A DNA stretch of 64,000 nucleotides from FEN-1279 sp964501535 (GCA_964501535.1 CAZCSV010000003.1:62001-126000); one strand, 5' to 3'; shown: positions 1 to 8,947, counted from the stretch's first letter. The notes: generated from the letters alone by a model not told the origin. Program-made: numbers and translations.

Positions 1-373
1 CGAATAGCATATCGAAGAAATCGGAATAACCCGAGCCGCCGAAGAAATCCTCAAAGTCACCGCTGTAAGTATACGAATGCTGTGAGCCGCCTGCATTTGC
101 ATATTGCGACCAGTCGAATCCCTGCGATTGATTTCCATATTGCTGATAGTATTGATAACTTTCTCCAAGTTGGTCATACTTTTTCCTTTTCTCAGGGTCG
201 CTCAGCACTTCGTTTGCTTCATTGATTTCTTTGAATTTTTCCTCAGCGGATTTATCACCTTTAGTTTTATCGGGATGATATTTAAGGGCAAGCTTTCTGA
301 ATGCTTTTTTTATTTCATCAGGGGAGGCGTTTTTATCGACGCCGAGCACTTTATAGTAATCTTTATATTCCAC
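1..373 (-). CDS. DnaJ-family co-chaperone (partial, C-terminus outside window)
   Basis: The minus-strand reading frame entering from the left edge encodes a J domain. It begins with EYKDYYKVLGV, contains the Hsp70-stimulating HPD motif in KYHPDKT, and continues through helix IV (KEINEANEVLSDPEKRKKYD) into a Gly/Phe/Tyr/Ser-rich linker (FEDFFGGSGYSDFF). About 124 residues are present, so the C-terminal substrate-binding domains lie beyond position 1. The frame has no ATG near the J domain. GTG at 371-373 gives the expected DnaJ/CbpA N-terminus and is the chosen start. J-domain proteins recruit DnaK and stimulate its ATPase activity. CbpA-type versus DnaJ-type cannot be decided because the zinc-finger region is not visible, although the G/F linker directly after the J domain is compatible with both. 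Confidence 0.9.
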   Translation of the reverse strand, partial: MEYKDYYKVLGVDKNASPDEIKKAFRKLALKYHPDKTKGDKSAEEKFKEINEANEVLSDPEKRKKYDQLGESYQYYQQYGNQSQGFDWSQYANAGGSQHSYTYSGDFEDFFGGSGYSDFFDMLF

Positions 374-402
374 TTGATTTTTTAATTTATAATTTTCTGC
401 AA

Positions 403-473
403 ATAAATTATGAATTCTGAATTAAAACCTAAATACAAATAATTCCTCTATTCATTCAGAATTCAGAATTTAT
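403..473. repeat. Near-perfect inverted repeat 3' of radC
   Basis: Arms at 403-421 and 455-473 pair at 18 of 19 positions (ataaatt..gaattctgaa against its reverse complement), separated by 33 bases. The structure lies immediately after the radC stop codon on the minus strand and before the DnaJ-family gene. It could be a weak terminator or processing stem, but it lacks a convincing T-run. A dispersed intergenic repeat is equally possible. Confidence 0.5.
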
Positions 474-475
474 GA

Positions 476-1189
476 TTAGAAGACATTTTTATCTTTGAGG
501 CTGCAGTAGTCATCTTTAGTAATGATGATATGGTCTATGAGTTCGATGCCCATAATTTTTCCGGCTTCATAAAGTCGTTTAGTAATTCTGATATCATCTT
601 CTGAGGGTTCGGCATCGCCGGAGGGATGGTTATGAGCGACCAGAATCTGGGCGGCATGTCGTCTGATAGCGGATTCGAAAGTTTCCCGCGGGTGGACGAG
701 GCTGGCGTTAAGAGTTCCTTTTGAAGTTTTATCAATTCCAATGAGTCTATTTCTGACATCAAAGCTCACGACAAAGAAATTTTCTTTGGAAAAATCCGCA
801 ATTTCCGATTTGATGAATTTAACGATTTCATCCGGTTTAGTTACAGGGTTTTTCTTTACTCTTTCCTTTTCGAGTTCGATATTTTCCTTAAGCAGTCTTT
901 TCGAGAGTTCGAAGCTGGCGACAAGCTGGCAGGCTTTGGCAAAACCTATGCCGCGCACTTTCATCAAGTCTTCTATCGATGCTTCCAGGATATTCTGGAG
1001 GTTACCGAAATGCCGAATCAGTTTTTGCACGGTAACCAATACGGATTCCCCTTTTATTCCCCTACCGAGGATAACGGCAAGCAATTCGTGAGAAGAAATA
1101 TTACCGGCTCCCACGTTTTTCAGTCTTTCGCGAGGTCTTTCCGATTTAGGCAAGTCCCGGACGGTAAACGAAATTTTTTCAATGTCCAT
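476..1189 (-). CDS. radC: RadC family protein (JAB1/MPN metalloprotease-fold)
   Basis: The 237-residue product has the normal RadC length. An N-terminal region with a helix-hairpin-helix-like VRGIGFAKA segment (about residues 78-86) precedes a C-terminal JAB/MPN domain. The metal-binding signature HNHPSG is at residues 186-191 and is followed by EPSEDD, giving the family pattern HxHPSGxxxPSxxD. RadC was named as a DNA repair protein, but its biochemical role is unsettled, so only the family assignment is secure. The ATG start is at 1187-1189 and lacks a Shine-Dalgarno sequence. It is in the same orientation as the DnaJ-family gene downstream, separated by an inverted repeat. Confidence 0.93.
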   Translation of the reverse strand: MDIEKISFTVRDLPKSERPRERLKNVGAGNISSHELLAVILGRGIKGESVLVTVQKLIRHFGNLQNILEASIEDLMKVRGIGFAKACQLVASFELSKRLLKENIELEKERVKKNPVTKPDEIVKFIKSEIADFSKENFFVVSFDVRNRLIGIDKTSKGTLNASLVHPRETFESAIRRHAAQILVAHNHPSGDAEPSEDDIRITKRLYEAGKIMGIELIDHIIITKDDYCSLKDKNVF

Positions 1190-1298
1190 AACGAAATATG
1201 GTAAGAAAAAACATTAATTGAAATACCTTTTTTAGTTTATAAAGTTTTTAAAGTATACAAGGTTCTTATTCCATATGGATATGCCGGGGGGAAATAAG

Positions 1299-1326
1299 AA
1301 ACTCAATAAATTTCTTTATTGAGTTT
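1299..1326 (-). terminator. Hairpin terminator after tRNA-Pro
   Basis: A perfect 12-bp stem (aaactcaataaa at 1299-1310 and its complement at 1315-1326) encloses a 4-base loop. It lies just 3' of the minus-strand tRNA-Pro gene and, read on that strand, is followed by a T-rich tract (ttcttattt). This fits an intrinsic terminator. Confidence 0.7.
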
Positions 1327-1330
1327 GTTG

Positions 1331-1404
1331 TCGGGATGAGTGGACTCGAACCACCGACCCCCTGAACCCCATTCAGGTGCCCTAGCCAACTGGGCCACAC
1401 CCCG
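1331..1404 (-). tRNA. tRNA-Pro (anticodon GGG)
   Basis: On the minus strand the 74-nt sequence begins CGGGGTG and pairs with CATCCCG before the discriminator A. The anticodon stem CCTGA/TCAGG encloses the loop ATGGGGT, giving anticodon GGG (codon CCC). The T arm has loop TTCGAGT. The terminal CCA is not encoded, since the next bases read CAA, so it must be added by CCA-adding enzyme. A hairpin terminator follows. Confidence 0.95.
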
Positions 1405-1611
1405 ATATTCAATCAGCAAATGTACAATGTACAGTTTCCGATGGTTTAAAAATAAATATAAAGATTTGCAAATTCAAACCAATTAATAAATTACGCAACA
1501 AAACCGCATATTTTCCGTAATTAGTATTAACAACAAAAAGTTATTTTCACCACTTTGCCCGAATTGAAATTTTTGTAAGCTTATTCATTTTTTAAAAATA
1601 AAATATATAGT

Positions 1612-2769
1612 ATGGATTACAAAAAAGTTCAATCCAGGACAAACACCAGAAATATCCTTTTCAAAATCCTTCCGATTGCATTAATGCTTTTGATTTTCGG
1701 CAGTGCTGATGCACAGAATCTTTTATCGGGTCCTGAGTGTGTTGCTTTTGATGCGCCAAGGAACAGGTATCTGGTTTCGTGTTACACGAACGGAAACATA
1801 ATACAGATAGATTCGAACGGGGTACAGTCTTATTTTCTGACAGGATTCGGTCATGTATTAAGCAACACTATACGAGGCAACATTTTTTATTTTTCCACAG
1901 TAACATCAATAAGGGGATACGATATTTCCGTAACTCCACCCCAGCAGGTAATGAATTTATACATACCGGGTTCAAAGCAGTTAGACGGAATGGTAACCGA
2001 CACATCAGGCAATCTGTACATAGCAGACTACGATTATCAGGGAACGAACGATAAGATTTTCAAAATAAACTTATCGACACAATCCTTCTCAACGTTTGTG
2101 CCGCCGGGGCAGGGGCTCGGTTCTCCGCAGGATATCGAATTCGACCCGGAAAACAACAGGTTAATAGTAGCGAATTGGTTTAACGGTTCACCGATACAGG
2201 CGGTGAGTTTAAGCGATTCGACAGTCACGAATCTGGTACAGAGTTCAATCGGAAATTTCGACGGAATCGCCCGTGACACATCCGGGAATTATTATTTCAC
2301 ATCATGGGGCACGAACAAGGTACATAAATACGATAAGAATTTTATAAATACACCGGTAGAGATAGCGTCAGGATTCAACGGGCCTGCAAACATCAGTTAC
2401 AATCCAAAAGGTAATTTGCTTGTGGTACCGAATTTCAATACAAACAGCGTTATATACATAAATCTGAATTCAATAGGAATAAGAAAAATCGAGAATGAAA
2501 TTCCCGGCGGATACAGGTTATATCAGAATTACCCCAATCCATTCAATCCGAAGACAACAATCAAATATAAAATCAAGAACTCCGGTATGGTAATACTCAG
2601 GATATTCGATATTCTCGGGAAAGAAACAGCAATACTTGTAAAAGAGAAGCAATCCCCCGGAACTTACGAAATTGACTGGGACGGAACAAAAAATTCAGGC
2701 GGGATATATTTCTACAGGCTGGAAGCAGATGATTTTACAGATATTAAAAAAATGATTTTAATAAAATAA
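1612..2769 (+). CDS. Secreted beta-propeller (SMP-30/NHL-like) protein with T9SS sorting domain
   Basis: The 385-residue protein has a signal peptide ending at about residue 34 (LLIFGSADA before QN). Repeated blade-like segments (SGNLYIADYDY, ENNRLIVANWFN, SGNYYFTSWG, KGNLLVVPNFN) resemble SMP-30/gluconolactonase or NHL six-bladed propellers. The last ~85 residues are a T9SS type A sorting domain starting QNYPNPFNP and ending KKMILIK. The protein is therefore probably exported to the periplasm and then translocated to the surface or medium by the type IX system. The substrate is unknown; propellers of this kind bind ligands or act as lactonases. It is followed after 8 bp by the SUMF1-fold gene in the same direction, suggesting co-transcription. 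Confidence 0.85.
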   Translation: MDYKKVQSRTNTRNILFKILPIALMLLIFGSADAQNLLSGPECVAFDAPRNRYLVSCYTNGNIIQIDSNGVQSYFLTGFGHVLSNTIRGNIFYFSTVTSIRGYDISVTPPQQVMNLYIPGSKQLDGMVTDTSGNLYIADYDYQGTNDKIFKINLSTQSFSTFVPPGQGLGSPQDIEFDPENNRLIVANWFNGSPIQAVSLSDSTVTNLVQSSIGNFDGIARDTSGNYYFTSWGTNKVHKYDKNFINTPVEIASGFNGPANISYNPKGNLLVVPNFNTNSVIYINLNSIGIRKIENEIPGGYRLYQNYPNPFNPKTTIKYKIKNSGMVILRIFDILGKETAILVKEKQSPGTYEIDWDGTKNSGGIYFYRLEADDFTDIKKMILIK

Positions 2770-2777
2770 AAAAAATT

Positions 2778-4265
2778 ATGAAAATCGATATTACTTTTAA
2801 AATCTCATTATTTATCTTTTTAATTTTTTCCAGTTCGATAATTTTAGGAAATAATGTAATATTATCGAACATCAGTCTTACGGGACAGAATACGACGAAT
2901 CATTATTCGTTCATCAAGTTCGACATTCAATGGGAAAACTCGTGGAGGACCTCATCGGCACCGAACAACTGGGATGCCGCGTGGGTATTTGCCAAATTCA
3001 GAGTCGGGACAGGCGAATGGCAGCATGCATGGTTAAACAACACAGGGCATTTCGGTCCTTCAGGAAGCACGATATCTACAGGATTACTATATCCCGATTC
3101 GGTATTCAATCCGAGTACAAATCCCGGAACAGGAGTATTTATTTACAGGGATGCGGACGGAACAGGGACATTTTCGAAGGCGGGCGTACAGCTCAGGTGG
3201 AATTACGGAGCGAACGGATTAAACGATAATGACATAATAGATTTACGGATTTATGCAATCGAGCTCGTATACGTACCTCAGGGAAGTTTTTATATTGGCA
3301 GCGGTGGTACAGAGACGAGTGCATTTTACAAGTACCCTGCATCGACAAATCCTTATCAGATAACGAGCGAGAATGCAATCCAGGTAGGAGCTACTAATGA
3401 TCACCTTTATTACAACCAGTCGACTTTCGGTGGTGACAGGCTCGGTCCGATACCTGCATCATTTCCAAAGGGTTACAGAGCTTTTTATTGCATGAAATAC
3501 GAAATAAGCCAGAAGGGTTACGTGGATTTTTTAAATACCTTAAGCATTCAACAGTCAAACAACCGCCATTACAATATAAGCCCGACAAGCAGATACAGTA
3601 TAATCAAGGCTAACGGAGTATTCAGCACAACGAATCCATATGTTGCCTGCAATTTTTTAAACTGGGGAGACAAAGCGGCATATTTTGACTGGAGCGGATT
3701 GCGTCCGTTAACCGAGCTGGAATATGAGAAAGCCTGCAGAGGACCAAACGTGCCTGTACCGGAAGAATATGCATGGGGAACCACGGATGCGACAAACGGG
3801 CAATACGCGTTAAGCAATACCGGAGCAAGCAATGAAATCATTTCATCAAATTACAGCACAACAACCGGGAATGCCGCATACAACCTGACAGCTTCAACGA
3901 TAAACGGTCCTTTAAGGGTTGGCATATTTGCGGGAAATACGGGAAACACGGGAAGAGTAACATCAGGAGCGACATATTACGGGATAATGGAAATGAGCGG
4001 TAATCTGCTCGAACATTTTATCACGACAGGAAATTCTATGGGAAGGTCATTTACGGGATTACACGGGAACGGCATGGTAAACACTGCGGGAAATTCCGAT
4101 GTATCAGGCTGGCCCGGGATATCATCATACGGTGCAGGTTTCCGGGGCGGATACTGGTCATATTATGCATGGTACATGAGAGTATCGGACAGAAGCGGAG
4201 CGGCCGGTACGGATGCGGGTCATTATGATTCAGACGGCGGACGCGGCGGAAGAACAGCACCATAA
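2778..4265 (+). CDS. Secreted SUMF1/FGE-fold (formylglycine-generating enzyme-like) protein
   Basis: The 495-residue product has an N-terminal signal peptide (about residues 1-24). A beta-rich region of about 140 residues (WENSWRTSSAPNNWDAAWVF) is followed from about residue 165 by the SUMF1/EgtB/PvdO fold: VPQGSFYIGS, LRPLTELEYEKACRG, YGIMEMSGNLLEH and the C-terminal GFRGGYW...GGRGGRTAP. The C-terminal half lacks the paired cysteines used by genuine formylglycine-generating enzymes, so sulfatase activation is unlikely; a binding or structural role is more plausible. It carries no T9SS sorting domain itself, but the next gene 29 bp downstream is a small sorting-domain protein. The N-terminal module plus SUMF1 combination looks typical of this phylum, though I cannot name the subfamily. 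Confidence 0.82.
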   Translation: MKIDITFKISLFIFLIFSSSIILGNNVILSNISLTGQNTTNHYSFIKFDIQWENSWRTSSAPNNWDAAWVFAKFRVGTGEWQHAWLNNTGHFGPSGSTISTGLLYPDSVFNPSTNPGTGVFIYRDADGTGTFSKAGVQLRWNYGANGLNDNDIIDLRIYAIELVYVPQGSFYIGSGGTETSAFYKYPASTNPYQITSENAIQVGATNDHLYYNQSTFGGDRLGPIPASFPKGYRAFYCMKYEISQKGYVDFLNTLSIQQSNNRHYNISPTSRYSIIKANGVFSTTNPYVACNFLNWGDKAAYFDWSGLRPLTELEYEKACRGPNVPVPEEYAWGTTDATNGQYALSNTGASNEIISSNYSTTTGNAAYNLTASTINGPLRVGIFAGNTGNTGRVTSGATYYGIMEMSGNLLEHFITTGNSMGRSFTGLHGNGMVNTAGNSDVSGWPGISSYGAGFRGGYWSYYAWYMRVSDRSGAAGTDAGHYDSDGGRGGRTAP

Positions 4266-4294
4266 AAAAAATTAAAATTTAAAATTACAATTAT

Positions 4295-4723
4295 ATGAAA
4301 ATTAAAATACAGAGTTTAGTTTTTATTTTACTGGCACCATTATTTTTAAATGCACAATACACAGGCGGCGATGGAAGGGGTGATGCAACATACAGCATAA
4401 GCAACATGCATATTTTAATCCAGTATATTTCGTCTGAAATACCGGTAAAAAACGAATTACATCAAAATTATCCGAATCCATTTAATCCAAAGACAACAAT
4501 AAGATTTCAGATTAAAGACACAAGATTTGTAAGCATAAAGGTATATGACATAATCGGGAAAGAAATTACAACATTAGTTAATGAGAAATTAAACGCAGGA
4601 ACTTACGAAGTACCATTTTCCATTTCAAAGTTATCCGGATATCAGGAATCAAGCGGAATATATTTTTACAGGTTAATTACGGAAACATATTCGGAAACGA
4701 AAAGAATGATATTATTGAAATAA
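4295..4723 (+). CDS. Minimal T9SS type A sorting-domain protein
   Basis: This 142-residue protein consists of a signal peptide (IQSLVFILLAPLFLNAQ), a short mature segment of about 35 residues starting YTGGDGRGD, and a complete T9SS type A sorting domain (QNYPNPFNPKT ... KRMILLK). There is almost no cargo between signal peptide and sorting domain. It sits 29 bp after the SUMF1-fold gene and 42 bp before the TonB-type receptor, in the same direction. Possible roles are a small secreted peptide carrier or a remnant of a larger cargo gene. The frame is intact, and both ends look like proper gene boundaries, so I treat it as a real gene. Confidence 0.8.
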   Translation: MKIKIQSLVFILLAPLFLNAQYTGGDGRGDATYSISNMHILIQYISSEIPVKNELHQNYPNPFNPKTTIRFQIKDTRFVSIKVYDIIGKEITTLVNEKLNAGTYEVPFSISKLSGYQESSGIYFYRLITETYSETKRMILLK

Positions 4724-4765
4724 CAAAAAAATAATTCTTACAATTAAATCATAACTAACAGAAAA

Positions 4766-7204
4766 ATGAAAAAAAGGATAATGCTATTTCTCTTCTCACT
4801 ATTTTTTTTAACGGCAATATCATCTTTATGTTTCAGCCAGAGCAGCACTACCGGAACCATAAAAGGCATTGTATTGGATAAAGCGACGAACTCACCGCTT
4901 GTGTCGGCTTCGGTACAGGTAATAAAATCGGAAGATTCAACATTATTAAAAGGAGCGGCAACGGACAAGGAAGGTAAATTCAGCATAGGAGAAATCCCTT
5001 ATGGTTTATACACGGTGAAAATCAGTTACATCGGATACATTTTTGCGATTGCGAAGAATGTAGCAATAAGCGACGAGAAGAAGGCCATCAATTTCGGTAC
5101 AATTCTGTTAGAGCCAAGTTCCGAGCTTGCTGATGAGATAAACGTAATAGAAGAGGCACCGGCAATGACATTCGAAAACGGCAAAAAAATATACAACGTG
5201 GAAAAGGATTTTGCAGCAAAGAGCGGAAGTGTAATGGACGTATTAAAAAACATTCCATCTGTAAAAGTGGACAATGACGGTAACATAACTTTAAGGGGAG
5301 GAGGAAACGTAAAAATTTTAATTGACGGGAAAGAATCGGCATTACTGAGCAACGGCAATCAGGCGCTACAGAGCATTTCTGCAAACACGGTAGAAAATAT
5401 CGAAGTAATAAACAATCCTTCCGCAAAATACGAAGCCGAGGGAATTTCAGGGATAATAAATATTATTTTAAAGAAAGGGCAGAACATAGGTTATAACGGA
5501 AATTTCAGGGTAAATGCAGGAACAAAGGACAAATACAATTTCACGACGGGTTCATCCTTAAAAAAAGGGAAATACTGCGTCAACGGGAATTACGGATTCT
5601 GGAATTTTTACAATCCGGGTCATTCCACAGTGGACAGGACAAGTTATGCGAGCATAGAGTCCAGGTTAACGAAGCAGGATTTATTCTGGTATTTCAAGGG
5701 GATAGGACATTTCGGTTCGATTGGTTCAGATTACGACATCGACAAATTCAACAGCATATCGTTGTCGGCGAATGCATTTTATTACAGGAGCGATTTCGGA
5801 AAGGACAATTACGTAAATTTCTTCGACATAAACAACAATATTTCGAACACGCTGCACAATTACAACAACGATGCAAGGGAGGGTTTCAGTTTCGAAGGGA
5901 TGCTATCATACAACAAGAAATTCGAGGAGAAAGGGCGGGATTTAACGGTACAGACAAATTATGCAAGGAGAAAAAACGACCATCCTTTAGCGTTCACAAA
6001 TTACAATCCCGACAATACGATATATTTCACAAAAGCCGAAGACCATATGACATTCAACTACCTGAATGCGCAGACAGATTATATACATCCGTTCGGGAGC
6101 GAGAACAAACTCGAGGCAGGTTTAAGAAATTCATACAGAAACGTAGAAGGGAATTACAAATTTTTGATATTGGACGAGGCAACGAAGCAGTGGTTAGTAT
6201 ATCTCAACAGGGTTAACGATATAAACTGGAACGAAAACACGAGTGCATCTTACATGACACTGACAGGAAAGTACAAGGATTTATCATACAATCTGGGTTT
6301 AAGGGGAGAATATTATTACCGCAATTTCGACATAAAGCAGGGAGCGGAGAATTACGATGAAAATTATTTCGATTTATTTCCGAATATAAATCTGACTCAA
6401 AATTTAAACAAGGAGAATGTAATACAGGCGACATACAGCAGAAGAATCAACAGGCCGGGTTTATATCTGTTAAATCCTTTTGTATTTCAGAACGATGAAT
6501 ATTTAAGTAGGGCCGGCAATCCATATTTAACGCCTGAATACGTAAATTCAGTAGAATTAGGATACACAAGATATTTAAAATTTGCAACTTTCACGATATC
6601 GGGATATTTAAGAAACGTAACGGACAATATAAATCCGTATAAAACCGTGGATACAAACGGAGCGGTATTCACGACATACAAAAATACCGGGACATCGAAC
6701 ACATACGGACTCGAATTAATAGTGCAGTTAAGCCCGACGAAATGGTGGAACATAAACGCGAGTGCGGATTATTATTACAACAGGATATTCAACAACGACA
6801 ACTTCTCCTCATACGATAATTCATATAACGGATATACATCAAACATAACATCGAGCATGAACATTCCCGATTTATTTGACATACAATTAATGTACAGATA
6901 TGATGGCATAAATCTAACGCCACAGGGCAGATACAATCCTGCACATCTCCTCGATATATCGATTCAAAAGGGTTTCTTCAACAGAAAATTAGTATTAGGG
7001 TTAAGGTTAAGTGATTTATTGGATAGAAATGCCATAGATTATTCAATGAGCACTAATGAATTTCATCAGGCGGTTTACGAGAAAGGGCACACGAGAGTAG
7101 TTTTCTTTACATTATCGTTCAATTTCGGAGAGCAGTTTATGTCAAGGTCGCAGAGGGATGCACAAAGGAGGCAAAGAGAGGCGGGAAACGAAATAAGAAA
7201 TTAA
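4766..7204 (+). CDS. Outer-membrane TonB-dependent receptor family protein with carboxypeptidase-regulatory-like domain
   Basis: The 812-residue protein has a signal peptide ending near CFSQ (residue ~25). A carboxypeptidase regulatory-like beta-sandwich follows at about residues 30-110 (GTIKGIVLDKATNSPLVSAS, GLYTVKISYIGY). A plug-like domain spans about 130-230 (VMDVLKNIPSVKVDNDGNIT, LRGGGNVKILIDGK, AEGISGIINIILKK), then a long aromatic-rich beta-barrel (NLGLRGEYYYRN, ATYSRRINRPGLYLLNPF) follows. This matches the outer membrane beta-barrel family related to SusC/TonB receptors. No SusD-like partner is adjacent, so substrate cannot be inferred. The C-terminus after the last strand is short and basic. 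ATG at 4766 begins the signal peptide. Confidence 0.9.
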   Translation: MKKRIMLFLFSLFFLTAISSLCFSQSSTTGTIKGIVLDKATNSPLVSASVQVIKSEDSTLLKGAATDKEGKFSIGEIPYGLYTVKISYIGYIFAIAKNVAISDEKKAINFGTILLEPSSELADEINVIEEAPAMTFENGKKIYNVEKDFAAKSGSVMDVLKNIPSVKVDNDGNITLRGGGNVKILIDGKESALLSNGNQALQSISANTVENIEVINNPSAKYEAEGISGIINIILKKGQNIGYNGNFRVNAGTKDKYNFTTGSSLKKGKYCVNGNYGFWNFYNPGHSTVDRTSYASIESRLTKQDLFWYFKGIGHFGSIGSDYDIDKFNSISLSANAFYYRSDFGKDNYVNFFDINNNISNTLHNYNNDAREGFSFEGMLSYNKKFEEKGRDLTVQTNYARRKNDHPLAFTNYNPDNTIYFTKAEDHMTFNYLNAQTDYIHPFGSENKLEAGLRNSYRNVEGNYKFLILDEATKQWLVYLNRVNDINWNENTSASYMTLTGKYKDLSYNLGLRGEYYYRNFDIKQGAENYDENYFDLFPNINLTQNLNKENVIQATYSRRINRPGLYLLNPFVFQNDEYLSRAGNPYLTPEYVNSVELGYTRYLKFATFTISGYLRNVTDNINPYKTVDTNGAVFTTYKNTGTSNTYGLELIVQLSPTKWWNINASADYYYNRIFNNDNFSSYDNSYNGYTSNITSSMNIPDLFDIQLMYRYDGINLTPQGRYNPAHLLDISIQKGFFNRKLVLGLRLSDLLDRNAIDYSMSTNEFHQAVYEKGHTRVVFFTLSFNFGEQFMSRSQRDAQRRQREAGNEIRN

Positions 7205-7266
7205 AAATTCGGGCAGAAGATTCAAATATATAATAAACGATTTTACAGCAAGCGATAATAAATAAT

Positions 7267-7332
7267 ATGAAAAAAAAATTATTTATATTCTGTTTAACGG
7301 TTTTATTAATCACAATTAACAATACAGCATAA
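7267..7332 (+). pseudogene. Signal-peptide fragment of the T9SS gene at 7360, ended by an in-frame UAA
   Basis: ATG at 7267 starts a 21-residue hydrophobic stretch (MKKKLFIFCLTVLLITINNTA) that ends at TAA 7330-7332. The next codons, in the same frame, read S-Q-F-T-L-T-S-S-Y-M into the gene below. Restoring the stop to CAA would give the cleavage context NTA-QSQ seen in neighbouring signal peptides. This is therefore the true 5' end of the downstream gene, interrupted by a single nonsense codon. Confidence 0.75.
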
Positions 7333-7359
7333 TCACAATTTACATTAACCTCTTCATAT

Positions 7360-8337
7360 ATGCCTATTATCGGAGACACATTAAAGACAACGGATGTAGA
7401 CACGACGGGGTTGACACCAGGCGAATCAGGGATAAACGTGACATGGAATTTTTCGAATATCAATATTTTATCAGGAACACCGTGGGAAGAAGTATATCTT
7501 GCTCCTTCTTCAACACCTTATTCAAACCAATTCCCCGGTGCCAATGTTGCCACGAAGAATAATAATTCGAGTCCCGATTATCATTATTACCAAAACACTG
7601 ATACGGATTGGAATATGATTGGTTGCGCAAACAATAATTTTATAAAATGGTTTACGACACCTTATTGCAGATTTCATTATCCAATGACTTACGGTTCTCT
7701 GTATAACAGTACATATAAAGCACATAATTACTCAGGGCAGGCGACAAGATACACAACCGGTTTCAGAAATATTAGTATTGACGGATACGGGACAATAATA
7801 CTTCCCGGTATAACATATAACAATGTAATGAGAGTTAAAGACACAGATGAATCATTCGACACTGTAAAGGTCGGGGGCAATGTCGTCAGCACAAGTCATA
7901 CGGTAATAACAAATTACCGTTGGTACAGGACAGGATATAAGTTCCCTGTTTTCGAGATAGGTTATGCCGAATCGAGTTCCATGAACAGTTTAAAGTACGT
8001 AACAATAGGAGTCAAAAACGTCCCTGTTTATATAAACCGGATATCCAAAACAGTACCCGACAAATTTGAATTATATCAAAACTATCCGAATCCTTTTAAT
8101 CCGAAAACGATAATAAGATTTAAGATTAAGGATACAAGATTAATAACATTAAAAATATTTAATTCTTTGGGGCAAGAAGTTACGACTCTTGTAAACGAAA
8201 AACTTCATGCAGGGACTTACAAAGTATCATTTTCCATTAATCAATTTTCAGATAAACCAATGCCAAGCGGAGTTTACTATTATAAATTTACTGCAGGAGA
8301 ATTTTCAGAAACGAAAAAAATGGTTGTCGTAAAGTAA
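7360..8337 (+). CDS. T9SS sorting-domain protein of unknown function, signal peptide separated by a stop codon
   Basis: The open part encodes 325 residues: an unrecognised beta-rich region (PIIGDTLKTTDVDTTGLTPG, MRVKDTDESFDTVKVG) and a complete C-terminal T9SS type A sorting domain (LYQNYPNPFNPKT ... KKMVVVK). ATG 7360 is only the first downstream methionine. The natural start is ATG 7267, in the same frame, whose signal peptide is cut off by TAA at 7330-7332. Without the signal peptide the product could not enter the periplasm, so the gene is probably non-functional unless the stop is read through or is a sequence error. It converges with the methyltransferase gene 5 bp away. Confidence 0.75.
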   Translation: MPIIGDTLKTTDVDTTGLTPGESGINVTWNFSNINILSGTPWEEVYLAPSSTPYSNQFPGANVATKNNNSSPDYHYYQNTDTDWNMIGCANNNFIKWFTTPYCRFHYPMTYGSLYNSTYKAHNYSGQATRYTTGFRNISIDGYGTIILPGITYNNVMRVKDTDESFDTVKVGGNVVSTSHTVITNYRWYRTGYKFPVFEIGYAESSSMNSLKYVTIGVKNVPVYINRISKTVPDKFELYQNYPNPFNPKTIIRFKIKDTRLITLKIFNSLGQEVTTLVNEKLHAGTYKVSFSINQFSDKPMPSGVYYYKFTAGEFSETKKMVVVK

Positions 8338-8342
8338 TAATT

Positions 8343-8888
8343 TTATTTTTTTATTTTCGGAATAAACATCGGGGTTTTTTCCCTATACCGGATATAATCC
8401 TCTCCCAATCTTTTAACGAGTTCGGGTTCTTCGATTTTTTTTAGTTCGAAAAGATTCAATAGAATAAAAGCGGGTGTAACGATAAAGGTCAAAGCAACCG
8501 AGTTACACAGGAATCCGAAGCCGAAAAGAATCATAAACAGGCCGGACAGCATGGGATTCCGTGAATAAGCGTAAGGTCCATCCGCAATCAGCTGCGGAGG
8601 AGGATTCAGGGGAATAGGAGTGCCTTTTGATTTCAAGAAATAGATTACACAGGAACCGGCCAAAAACGCACCTACAGACAGGAACAAAAAGCCAAAGATT
8701 AAATCGTAAGGAAAAGGGACGAAATCAGAATATTCGAGGACATCATCCAGAAACAGGGAAAGAAGAACAAGACCGGTAATAAAGCATACAAAAAACACTG
8801 CTCCAAAGGGAGTGATAATATTTTTCATCAGTTTTCCTCCCGTAGCAATTTTAAAAATTGTATTAATCCATTTATCAGTCAGGGGCAT
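8343..8888 (-). CDS. Isoprenylcysteine/phospholipid methyltransferase-like membrane protein
   Basis: The 181-residue polytopic protein has about four hydrophobic segments. Its C-terminal half carries the ICMT/PEMT-type cofactor motif GPYAYSRNPMLSG followed by a membrane segment and the conserved EEPELVKRLGEDYIRYREKTPMFIP tail, in which the glutamate pair and Y-R-P pattern are typical. These enzymes use S-adenosylmethionine to methylate isoprenoid-linked or phospholipid substrates in the membrane. The exact substrate cannot be predicted. ATG 8886-8888 gives a basic amphipathic start; an alternative ATG at residue 21 is possible. The gene is divergent from the three-gene cluster starting at 9078. 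Confidence 0.8.
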   Translation of the reverse strand: MPLTDKWINTIFKIATGGKLMKNIITPFGAVFFVCFITGLVLLSLFLDDVLEYSDFVPFPYDLIFGFLFLSVGAFLAGSCVIYFLKSKGTPIPLNPPPQLIADGPYAYSRNPMLSGLFMILFGFGFLCNSVALTFIVTPAFILLNLFELKKIEEPELVKRLGEDYIRYREKTPMFIPKIKK

Positions 8889-8947
8889 AGCTATAATAAA
8901 TTATAATAAAATTTAGCAATTATTTTTCTAAAAAGTACTATAAAATT

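Noticed and set aside
2778..4265. Active formylglycine-generating enzyme
   Set aside because: The catalytic cysteine pair is absent from the C-terminal region.
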